This document shows positions 55,131 to 64,000 of a stretch of 64,000 nt of DNA, one piece after another. This DNA comes from Amaurobius ferox (Eukaryota; Arthropoda; Arachnida; Araneae; Amaurobiidae), in the NCBI GenBank assembly GCA_951213105.1, contig OX578146.1, positions 52,284,775 to 52,348,774 on the forward strand. The letters are read 5' to 3'. Numbering within the stretch: position 1 is the stretch's first letter; the number at the start of each line of letters is the position of its first letter. A model generated the notes under the pieces. It was not told the DNA's origin. It saw nothing but the letters and a program-made list of their open reading frames with translations, and made no database searches. The position numbers and the translations under genes were made by a program.

Positions 55131-55601
55131 TTCGAAAGAAGGGTGACTATACATACACGTATGAACTCTACGACCTCAACGCCGATGTGACTTCGAATTC
55201 TCGAAAGCAATGCATTAAATGTTAATTTAACGACCATGCGCACTCCATGTCCGTGCTCTTTGTCGAGTTTTTCCCTTGAAGTGGATCTCACTCCTTTGTG
55301 ACAGAGAATGACCATTGTTGTAGGCACAGGTGTTTTTCTTACTCAGGTGAGTTGCAATTTTTTCTGGGAATCTATCTTTGGAATAGAAATTTCAAAATTT
55401 GATTGTGTCCGTACAGAGGTTTTAGTCTAATGGATGAATCATTAAAATAGTGTCCGCGTCCGTATCTGAGGGTGACCGCTAATCAGGGGTTCAAAGTGCA
55501 TATTGTTAATGAGTTTCCTGCCGGGGAATTTATAACTGACCGTAAAAACGGGGTGACCATATCTCAGGGGTGACCATTGAGAGGGGTTTGACAGACTGTA
55601 T

Positions 55602-56015
55602 ATGCAATTCGCGACAAAAGTCGAAAAAATTATCATAGCTGGATAGCAATTTATTTTTTTACAGAAAGCATAAAAGGGAATTTTCAAGACAGAATAGGGA
55701 TTTTTTTCCCTCGAGTACAAAACTGCACCATAAAAAATAGACAAATATGATAAACAATCTGTATTATACATATAAACACAATTTAATTTCAACGAATACA
55801 AAAGAATTAATACATCTTTTAAAAAATAAGCACATTCGTTAGAGTTATTCTCATCCGAGTCTATAACAGTGTTCATTACACTGAATATGATGCATAAAGA
55901 AAAATGTCATTGGTTACTGTTTTATAATCATTCCCATGTCTTTGACATAAAAACACTTCTCTGCAGATAAAATATTGAATGAAAGAAATCTTTTGGTACG
56001 TAAAAAAACAGCACG
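55602..56015. other. AT-rich non-coding stretch
   Basis: No supported feature; the minus-strand frame here has no recognisable motif. Confidence 0.4.
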
Positions 56016-56262
56016 TCAAAGTTCTATATAATTAAAATGTAAAATCCAATCCTTCTTACTACTTAAAAATAAAGTAGTAGCTGTTTTTGCTTTTTTTAAG
56101 AACTCCTTAGGAAATTCTTCTTCAAAACACTTGTTAGTGATTAAATGCTCCAGAAAAACCAAGTTTTCTAAGTTTTCATTAGATAGAGAAGCTCGAAAGT
56201 CAGTCTTAATTTTCTTGACTTGACTAAATATCCTTTCACATTCAGCACTAGAGTGTGGAATC
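56016..56262 (-). pseudogene. hAT transposase C-terminal fragment
   Basis: The minus-strand frame starts IPHSSAECERIFSQVKKIKT, the hAT dimerisation (C-terminal) motif with the typical S-x-x-x-E-R-x-F-S pattern. It continues with SLSNENLENLVFLEHL to a TGA at 56016-56018. Only the last ~80 residues remain. It comes from a different hAT lineage than the remnant at 50.9-51.8 kb. Confidence 0.75.
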
Positions 56263-56620
56263 TATATATATAAAATTGAAAATCTGTCTGTCTGTCTGTT
56301 TGTCCCATCATCACGGGAGAACGGCTGAACCGAATTTGATGAAATTTTGTGGGTAGCCTGGAAATAGTCCCACTAAAAATTTAGTCTATGTTTAGAGTTT
56401 CTATGATTAGTGGTTCTCGAGATATTAGTAAAAAACGAAATTTTCGTTTGTCTCCCCGTCACGGGAGAACGGCTAAACCGAATTTGATGAAATTTTGTGG
56501 ATAGCCTTGAAATAGCCCCCCATAGATTTGACCTAAGTTTCGAGTATCTAAGACCAGGGGTTGTCGAGATATTAATGAAAAATGGAACTTTTTCCTAGGA
56601 GTTCTACTCTCTAACTCCGT
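56263..56620 (+). repeat. repeat with internal ~170-bp duplication (Helitron-like start?)
   Basis: Begins TCTATATATATAAAATTG and (TCTG)n. The block CACGGGAGAACGGCTGAACC then GAATTTGATGAAATTTTGTG occurs twice, about 147-170 bp apart. The TC-plus-(TA)n start is like some Helitron ends, but no hairpin-CTRR terminus was located. Confidence 0.5.
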
Positions 56621-56875
56621 GGTTTATCCAAATGATATATACGTCTTCAGAAATTGGTGTGAAAGACAAATATACATAAATATAAGACAATGACTTTGAA
56701 ATCGTGTTAGATCAAATAAATTTTTCAAAAAAGGAAGACTTTTTTTAACCGTGTAACTTCAAATTTGTGTAAAAAAAAAGTTAGGTGTATTCATTTCCAT
56801 TCCCATATGTCCCACAGACCGCCTCAATAATAAACTAAAATTTTATTTAGATATATATAAGACTGCAACACTTAC
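56621..56875. other. non-coding intron sequence
   Basis: Short AT-rich stretch; nothing supported. Confidence 0.35.
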
Positions 56876-56976
56876 TGCGTAAACGGTTCCAAAGCTGCAC
56901 AGCCTTGCTAAAGTCATGTCAACAGTTTCGTGATTCAATTTAAAATTCTCACGACTTTCTACAGGGCCTAGCTCAG
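56876..56976 (-). CDS. exon A of the unrecognised membrane-protein gene
   Basis: A 101-nt exon with acceptor (TTGTATGTTTTTAG) and donor (GCA|GTAAGT). It starts by completing a codon (phase 2 of 3) and ends in phase 0. It reads ELGPVESRENFKLNHETVDM and TLARLCSFGTVYA, which joins exon B in frame. Earlier exons should lie further along the minus strand, probably beyond this window. With exons B-E this gives ~203 C-terminal residues: a luminal-looking region, one membrane span, and a charged tail. I cannot name the family. Confidence 0.75.
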
Positions 56977-57109
56977 CTAAAAACATACAAAAAACAAATA
57001 ATTTTAGAAGCATTTTTTTTTAAAAAAACGTATAAAAATATTTAAAATTTTTAAAGTATTTGAAAAATTGAATATTTCACAATTCGTATACACTTTTTAT
57101 AAAAATATG

Positions 57110-58200
57110 TCATCCATTTTTAATTTCCTTATATACATAGCATAATGTATATGGAAAGTATTGAATAAGAATTTTCGACCCCGTCACAAGTTTTCGACGA
57201 GAAATCACGTTTCAAGCACCCCTGATCATGAATAGAACATTTTTGGGGTGATGTGTGCGTGTGTGTGTGTCAGTGAGTCTATGGAGACGATATCTCACGA
57301 ACGAATGGAGCGAGTCGAATGAAATTTGGTACAAAAATTACAATCCGTGAATACTGGAAGCCTATTGTTTTTAAACATAATCGAATATTCAGAACCCCCA
57401 AAATTTTCGAGTGAAATTTTGAAAAAATCAAAAAATCTAAACCTTTAATAAAATTACGTAAATAGAAGATAAGTATCTACTATAAGAATAACCTATTTTT
57501 TTTTCTGTAAAAGTAGTAAATTCTTTGCATTATATAAGGAAAATCATGTGCTGCCCACATCAGATTTTTAATTTCCTTATATACACAATATAATGAGTTG
57601 AGTAAAGAAAGTATTGCAACGGGGTCGAAAATTCGAATTCGAATTTTCGACGAGAGAGCAAGTTTCAAACATCCCTAAACACGAATTAAGTGTTTTTGAG
57701 GTGATGTTTTTTGCGTGTGCCAATGAAGACGATATCTCATGAACAAATACAGCGATTCGAACGAAATTTGGTACAAAATTTGCAATCCGTGAATACTGGA
57801 AACCTATTGATTTTAAACATAATCAAATGTACTAGTTGTACTTTTGTGTAGAACACTCCCAAATTTTCGAATGAAATTTTTAAAAATTCATCAGAAAATC
57901 AAAACTATCAATAAAGTTAAGTAAATAATCATTTGTTATATAATTTGTAATTAGAAAATGATTGCCACAAATTTGAGAACACTGGCATAACCTTTCTCGA
58001 GATATTGCACATTTTTCAAACAAAGTTATCAAAAGATCACATAAAGTTAATAAAATGTATTAACTAATGTCTGAAATCTGTTCACTTTCTAATTGCAATG
58101 TTATGCGATAAATGTGTTAACATCCTTCTCGTGGATCTAGTTCATTCCATTCACGAGAGAAGATACTTTGGGTAATAGTTTTGAATTTGAACACAATTAT
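57110..58200 (+). repeat. long dispersed repeat, copies 3 and 4
   Basis: Two adjacent copies (57110-57480 and 57565-58200) share TTTCCTTATATACA, GTATTG, TTTTCGACGAGA, a TG-rich block, CGAACGAAATTTGGTACAAA and CCGTGAATACTGGAA. The second extends to CATTCCATTCACGAGAGAAG, as in copy 1 at 9.9 kb. Between them lies CATGTGCTGCCCACATCAG, which recurs near 58.53 and 60.27 kb. Confidence 0.78.
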
Positions 58201-58769
58201 TCATTTATCTACTATAAGAATAGCCTGTTTTTATGTCCATAACGCTTGGCGATAAATTTGGCGGAATATCGCCAACTTATCAACTTTTGTATTTCGTGTA
58301 TGAACATAATGTCTAATTGGTGAATTTGTTATTAAAATATTTTGATATATGGACTAAATTGCCTATTGAAAATACTATCAATATTCATAACCTTTAACTA
58401 CAAAATAGTTTTACATATTGCTATCCGAAAAAGCGCCAAATTCAATTCCACGTTAAAAACACTGTGCCATTGATCTTTACATAATTTTTTCACTGTGAAA
58501 GAAGTAAATTTTTCGCAATATATAAGAAAAGTCACGTGCTGCCCACATCAGTTTTTGTACTCTCAAAATGCATCCCTGAGAAAAAAAACCACCTTTCTAA
58601 ATAACCATTTTTCTTGGAACACAAGATCAGAACAAAATCTGGTTTCGTGTGTTCAAACAAAACAAAACAAAACAAAAACAAAAAATGTCGGAACTCAAAA
58701 TGGAGGTGTTCTGGACATAATCAACATACAGAAGGAGTCAGAACTCAAGCTTTGAGGATGTTTGCGTTT
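58201..58769. other. AT-rich stretch with a repeat-boundary motif
   Basis: Contains CACGTGCTGCCCACATCAG near 58532-58550 and a (AAAAC)n patch near 58660. No gene supported. Confidence 0.4.
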
Positions 58770-58990
58770 TTATTTTCCTTAGAATACAGGTCAATGTATA
58801 GGGAAAGTATTGGAATCGTGTCGAAAATCACAACTCCGAGTTTCCTATGGATCCTTTTTAAGCTCCCAGAATACGAAAACACTATTTTTAGCATGACGTC
58901 TGTGTGTGTGTGTGCAATGCATGCATCCACTCTAACGCAGAAACTAATTGACCAAATTTCATAAAAGCAAATATCATAAATTCCAAAGTC
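58770..58990 (+). repeat. dispersed repeat, copy 5 (diverged)
   Basis: Has AATGTATAGGGAAAGTATTG, GTGTCGAAAATCACAACTCC, a (GT)n block and CACTCTAACGCAGAAACTAA, the order seen in copy 6. Confidence 0.65.
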
Positions 58991-59489
58991 ACTTGTGAGT
59001 TACTCTGGGACAGATTAGATTTTGGTACGATTCGAGATAAAAGAACTTGCCTTTTTTCGAAATGGCAGGCAAAAATTGTATGTATACTCTAGCTGAGAAA
59101 CACCAAATTTTTAAAAAATTGGTAGATAGTTTGCCTGTGATTTACCGTGTGCTGATAAGTTTTGGTATGATTCGAAAAGAAAGAAACTGCCCTTTTCAGC
59201 ATAATGGCCGGCAAAAGTCGTAAAGATCTAAAAAAAAAAATACTAAAAATTTATCAATTAAATGCATGTTTTATACGTAATTTTTAATGACCAAAAGAAT
59301 AAGATCAACCCAATCAGTCTAAGATGAGCCATTCTCGACATATTTAAATTTTTTTTATTGGAGAACTGATGACATTTTTCACTGTAGTAAAAACTATTTA
59401 ATAAAATTTCTTAAAATTTAGTATTACGTTCCATGAGGATTATTTGGATAGTCATTAGATTGGCACGATTCGGAAAAATATAACCGATC

Positions 59490-60070
59490 TTTTTATTTTC
59501 CCTGCAATACATGGTAATGTATAGGGAAAATGTTGAAATCATGCCGAAAATCGCAACTCAAGTTTTCAACGCATCTACACGTTTTGGGACCTCTAGAATA
59601 CGAAAAGACTGTTTCTAGCGTGACGTCTGTGTGTCTGTCTGTGCAATGTATGTATCCACTCTAACTCAAAAACAAGTAGACCGTATTTCATAAAATTTGG
59701 AAGGTAAATCACTTGTGTGTGTCCCTGGTAGTGTTTAGTTTTTGATACGATTTGGAATACAACAAACCTCTCTTTTTTGCGAAATGCCCACAAAAATTGC
59801 CTGTATCCACACTAGCTTAAAAACTAATGTATCAATTTTTACAAAATTTGGTAGATAAGTCACTTGTGGGTTACCCTGGTGCTGATTAGATTTTGGTATG
59901 ATTCGAAAAAAAAATGACATGCCTTTCTTTGCGAAATGTCCCTCAAAAATCATCAAAATCTAAAATAAAAAACTACGTATGCTCAAATACTTGTATATCA
60001 CTTATATACTTATTTCATGTATGGTTTTTGACGATGGAAAGAATAAGAGGAACCCCATTATACCGTTCTC
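59490..60070 (+). repeat. dispersed repeat, copy 6 (internally duplicated)
   Basis: Has CATGGTAATGTATAGGGAAA, CCGAAAATCGCAACTC, GACGTCTGTGTGTCTGTCTG and CACTCTAACTCAAAAAC. A second partial unit (ATTTGGTAGATAAGTCACTT) follows from about 59820. Confidence 0.65.
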
Positions 60071-60304
60071 GAGATATTTTAGTTTTTTCGTATTTTCGCT
60101 ACACCACCGTTGAAAAAAATCATGTTACCAACTGGGAACGAAAATTGAATTACAAGTGCCAATTCAGTGTCATTACAAATAATTATGGGCGTTATTTTGG
60201 ACAATTAAACTCAATATAATGAATTATTAAAGAAATAAAGAGAACATGAATATGAGTCTGCAAGGAAAGTCATGTGCTGCCCACAACAGTGTTTTTTTTT
60301 ATCC

Positions 60305-60860
60305 AGTGTTGGCAGCAGTGGATCAGAGAAGGCACATTTAACGATCGTAACGGTTTAGGACGCCCCAGACAAATAACTGCTCCAGAAGATAGTGCAGTCG
60401 GGAGAGGAGTCACATTCGCATAATGGCTTCACTATGAGCCTTTTGAAGGCATTTGCCATCCCCCATGCATCCCATATCAAGGGATACTATTCGGAGACAA
60501 TTAGCAAAAAGTGCGATTACGTATCGACGTCCATTAAGGCGCCTATTACAGAGCCTTCAACATAGGCAAAACTGTCTCGCTTCTCTCTGGGGGCAAATGG
60601 TCACCACATGCGTGTGTGGGGGAGGATTGACCATCGTTTCTATTCCGTATTTGTTGTCGAGCTATATACGGCCATCACACGTGATGTGACAGTCTAGGAA
60701 GCCATCTCATGGGACAGTCGATCACCTCTACTTGTGCTGCAAACCAATCTGACGGCTGGCTAATACGCCGACCATATTCTGCAGCCAATTGTTCTGCCTA
60801 AGCTGTCAAGCCACCTGGGTTTCATTTTGTCGCAGTGAGATAAGCTCACTGGACATATTT
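60305..60860 (+). pseudogene. Tc1-like (IS630-Tc1-mariner) transposase remnant
   Basis: Scattered over three frames are blocks typical of Tc1 transposases: a GRPRQITAPED segment after the HTH, ISRDTIRRQLAKSAITYRRP, then LRRL, a VWGRIDHRFYSV-like segment, VWEAISWDSRSPLLVLQTNL-type sequence around 60690-60760 (with a stop in it), and DHILQPIVLPKLSSH. Many stops and frameshifts. No inverted repeats were located. Confidence 0.72.
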
Positions 60861-61577
60861 GTGCATATTGATTGTATTTATGGAAATTATATGAATCTGA
60901 TATTATCTTGAGAAAGGCTGATGATGGCAAATATGAATTTTGTAACTCTGCTGAAAGAAGGAGCAAATCTTGAAGTGACAATGTCAAGGTCAAGAGTGTA
61001 TCACGTGATGTGAAAAACACACCTCAAACATCCCTAGAACTGCCACTTAGTATGATTGATGCCACCATATTAATGGCACAGCTTAAGTGCAGAATAATGC
61101 TTGACAAACAGTCGCAAAAGGGATGTCGCATCTTGATGGTTTTTGTAACAAAGTAGAAAGCCTAGAGCTAAAACGAAGATGCCGATTTAGACCTATTCCA
61201 AACGTCGAGTAGAAGTATTTGTCCCATTATCAATATTCCCTGCAGAATTTTCGCACGAAGGGCTAGAACTTCAAAGGCATGAAGCAGTTCTCTTCTTTTT
61301 CCCTGGATTTCCAGAAAAAAAGGGGGGGAGGAGACTTGCGAAATCGCGATGGTACGAGCTGGCACGAAGGGCGGAAGGTTACAGCGGTGATATGAAGCCG
61401 ATGTACTCCTATATATTTCCGCAGTGTCGTACATGTACAAGGCTATACGCTACGTAAAAAAAAGACTTAAGAAAAGCTTTCGTGGGGCGAGGTCTTGTGC
61501 CTCATGGCCTCACTTTACATTTTAATTCGTCTGATCTACATCACTATCTACAAATCTACCAAATTAAAAATATGCTT
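60861..61577. other. unassigned stretch of moderate GC
   Basis: No recognisable coding motif. It may be upstream sequence of the Jockey-like remnant that follows. A poly-G/A patch lies near 61318-61333. Confidence 0.35.
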
Positions 61578-62178
61578 GGATTATAAGTTAAAATTGAGAG
61601 ATATCGTGGAAGGGCTCAGGCTAGCCAATGTTTTTCTTGTCGGTCGTTCCACCATTCTGCCCTAATATGTTATTTACCGCCTAAATGTGTGAAATGTGCA
61701 GGTCCACACAAAACGATCGAATGCCTCAAGGTAAAATCCACCCCGTGCACTTGCGCTAACTGCGGTGGCGCACATCTCTCCAGCTACAGAGGCTGCTCCA
61801 AATTTCCCAAACACAGGTCCACTAAAATTTTAAATTCCAACCCCGAAAATAAATTCACCTCTAAACATGCCACTACAAATATGTCTTATGCAAAAGCATT
61901 CCAAAACAACTCTGAAGACTTTCCTGACTCCCCCCTCCCCCACCACTACCACTAATAAAACTCAAAATCCTAAACCCGCTAATAAAGAAGAAACCATAAA
62001 TGACACCATAATAGGCATGCGCTTTGGATTCCAGCAACATTACCGCCCAAAACATGTATATGATTCATTTACTAAAGTTTTACCCCAGCTAAAAGCTGCC
62101 GATCACGATTTCGACAGAATGCAAAGTTTATTTGCCAGCCTGAATATGTATGCCCTGGTATCCTCGCTTAGGTCCTGA
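61578..62178 (+). pseudogene. Jockey-like non-LTR ORF1 (zinc-knuckle) remnant
   Basis: A frame reading RAQASQCFSCRSFHHSALIC, then CVKCAGPHKTIEC and CANCGGAHLSSYRGC contains three successive zinc-knuckle units, as in ORF1 of Jockey-clade retrotransposons. The frame is lost at the C-rich stretch near 61925-61940. An overlapping frame continues (TTTTNKTQNPKPANK, VLPQLKAADHDFD) to 62178. No endonuclease or RT follows. The copy is truncated and frameshifted. Confidence 0.72.
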
Positions 62179-63701
62179 ATAGGGCCCACTCAGATGAGCA
62201 CTTTACCCCGCGTTTTTAAACGCAGCTTTCACTGATTCAAGGCCAGTGCTCTACGTAACACAGTTAGACCCCCCCCCCCTTCCGTTCTTTCTCGAGGAAA
62301 ATTTGTTCCTCTTATTCCAAATTCTGAGACTCAACAGATCTCGATTGTGATTCGTCACAACAGAGATCGATGAGCACCGCCGGTTTCTCTTTGAAACCTC
62401 TTTTCTTGTAATTTTTCTTTTACTATTCACCAACTCCCTTAGAACTGGAGATAAAAGGCAGCCTCGGCTGTCCTCGGTACTCCGTAACTTGAGATTCCTT
62501 GAATCCTTGAATCGATGACACTGCATTCGAGATGAAAGGATGTGCTGTAAAATTGCTCCGAAAAATGTGGAAGTTACTGATTAACTGTTAGCAATGGATG
62601 GCGTGAGATACCTAACTTCGGACCTACATTATGACTTATCAATTCTTTGCTATTACTGTTGAAGAATCTGCATATATTTTTTTAAGAGAACGATTTCAAC
62701 TGATCGAATTGTTCCTGAACTGTTTTTTGCAAAACTGAATCTTATTAGTGATGCAGATATAGAAGAATCTTTATAGAAGAAGGATGTCGAACTTCAAAAA
62801 TGACTTTCCTGATAAAGCATAGTCAAATGCAAAATTGCAGATGAAGAAGTTGACTACATTGTGTTTTTTTATACATAATCAACGGTGGTGGAGACTTCGT
62901 GAATCCTGAATAATATGCCGAATAATTAATTAATATTTCCAAAATCAAGAACTTTGATTGAATACTGACGAGGACGGCTGAGCCAAAACTGACAGACAAT
63001 TCGACCTTTAGTGCAGCTAGTGAATGAGGGAGTGCTTTAAAACTTTAGAAGGAGTGCTTAAAACTTCATCGTTAAGCAGTGTCTAAGTGAGTGCATAAAA
63101 CTTTATCTTAAAGTGTCCAATCTAAGTGTGCCATATATCATAGAAAAATTCTTCCTATTATTCATTCACACAAATTGATGCTCAGTTAAGTAAAAGACCT
63201 CACATAAGTGACTTTTTTAATTTTATTGTTTTTGAGAACGGGAATTTGAACTTAATGCATAGGGTCCACAAAATGTAAAGAATACGAGAACTCTCACCTT
63301 GCATTATTGGTTATGATATTTAAAATTGATACTTATATAATTTCTAAAAGATTTAAAATTGAGAATCTGAATTAAATATGATAAGAAACAATATTGAGTC
63401 AAAGTTGACATAATGAGAATACTATAATTGAATTGTGAAAGAATTAAGTGATTGCCTAATTGAGTAGAATATGTTAAATAAAATTTATGTGTATATATAG
63501 TCAAGATAACTAACCTTTAATAATAATCTAAATTGAATATTTTATGTGCTAACTTTTAATAAATAATGTATTTGGATTTAACACTATCAAATTTGTCTTT
63601 ATTTTAAACGGCCTAAATTTTTGATGACTTTGGAATATCACGAAACCAGAACAGCTTCTGGCATGCACTCTCATAGAGTAATTAAACACACAGACGGTGA
63701 G
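62179..63701. other. mostly non-coding stretch
   Basis: A poly-C tract at 62267-62279 and a moderate-GC patch to about 62.55 kb with no recognised motif, then AT-rich DNA. Confidence 0.45.
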
Positions 63702-63831
63702 GTAAGGGGTACATATTAATTTAAAACTTTATCAAAATTCGAGTTCTAGCTTTTCGCTAGACTCTGTCTTTTAAGAACTCATTGCTAAATTTAAGTAATT
63801 AATATGTACATGTACCTTTTGCCTTACTAAG
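63702..63831. repeat. small inverted-repeat element (MITE-like)
   Basis: GTAAGGGGTACATATTAATT at the left end is matched, with a few insertions, by the complement of AATTAATATGTACATGTACC and TTTTGCCTTAC at the right end. Inside, CTAGC-TTTTC-GCTAG forms a second small hairpin. Confidence 0.6.
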
Positions 63832-63833
63832 AT

Positions 63834-63986
63834 ATGGGGGCTTTGCTTAGTTTAAGAGCTTCTCTCCATACATTTGCCAACAAGGCAATGCTCGACCACA
63901 TACTGAATGACATTCTCGACGATGTATTTGAGGATTTAATACCCCCCATAGCCATCCAGGTCCACAGACTTATCAGTCACCAATAG
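63834..63986 (+). CDS. short 50-codon ORF, unrecognised
   Basis: ATG to TAG frame reading MGALLSLRASLHTFANKAML, then DHILNDILDDVFEDLIPPIA and IQVHRLISHQ. The composition is protein-like, and an acceptor-like CCTTACTAAG lies just before the ATG, so it could be a terminal exon. No domain is recognised. Confidence 0.3.
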   Translation: MGALLSLRASLHTFANKAMLDHILNDILDDVFEDLIPPIAIQVHRLISHQ

Positions 63987-64000
63987 GGATATGCTATGAC

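Larger units (their letters stand above)
53380..55598 (-). mobile_element. Tigger/pogo-like DNA transposon, TIRs and TA target
   Basis: The left end starts CAGTGGAACCTCTCATTTAC then GGTCAC. The right end read in reverse starts CAGTCTGTCAAACCCCTCTC then GGTCAC. TA dinucleotides flank both ends (53378-53379 and 55599-55600). A minus-strand transposase reading frame, broken by frameshifts, fills 53975-55130. The boundaries also enclose a candidate host exon (53832-53948) and other repeat sequence, so the two ends may belong to different copies. Confidence 0.7.

Noticed and set aside
1..64000. CRISPR array, bacterial operons or Shine-Dalgarno sites
   Set aside because: No regularly spaced direct repeats of CRISPR type; intron-containing genes and eukaryotic TEs indicate a nuclear animal genome.

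Overview
The window looks like a piece of an AT-rich, transposon-dense animal nuclear genome. Genes are split by spliceosomal introns, tRNA- and 5S-derived SINEs are present, and long poly-C/poly-G and (TG)n tracts are common. The TE mix is Ty3/gypsy LTR elements, Penelope-like, Jockey-like, Tigger, hAT and Tc1. This suits an arthropod; a chelicerate is my guess, but nothing here proves it. No bacterial operon, CRISPR array or complete rRNA/tRNA gene was seen.

Layout. 0-16.9 kb: mostly AT-rich non-coding DNA carrying copies of one SINE superfamily. Some copies have a full 119-nt 5S rRNA head, some a tRNA-like head, and some are little more than a ~62-nt 3' tail; many have clear target-site duplications. 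The same stretch holds a short Penelope-like element with a GIY-YIG domain and inverted arms, and a near-perfect 459-bp palindrome. 16.958-25.962 kb: LTR element 1, complete by structure (two ~1.03-kb LTRs, 5-bp TSD ATTCC, PBS, PPT). It carries gag, a canonical -1 frameshift site, and a second ORF with an altered protease motif and 34-residue repeats, but no reverse transcriptase or integrase. 26.37-33.96 kb: a multi-exon gene resembling the SAMD3-like family, with at least one frameshift, followed on the same strand by a C-terminally truncated C2H2 zinc-finger gene. 37.265-46.388 kb: LTR element 2, with near-identical ~1.53-kb LTRs and an intact protease-RT-RNase H-integrase ORF but no gag and no visible PBS. 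The two elements are complementary in content.

From 36.7 to 57 kb, five minus-strand exons with good splice sites and matching phases form the 3' end of one host gene that I do not recognise. It encodes a membrane-anchored protein with a short charged tail. Its last intron contains LTR element 2. Other introns hold Jockey-like, hAT and Tigger remnants, and one exon lies between the two Tigger ends. From 56 to 62.2 kb the window is a pile-up of hAT, Tc1 and Jockey remnants and several copies of a dispersed repeat. The last 1.8 kb is AT-rich with a small inverted repeat and a short ORF.

All family assignments come from reading motifs by eye; no database search was possible.
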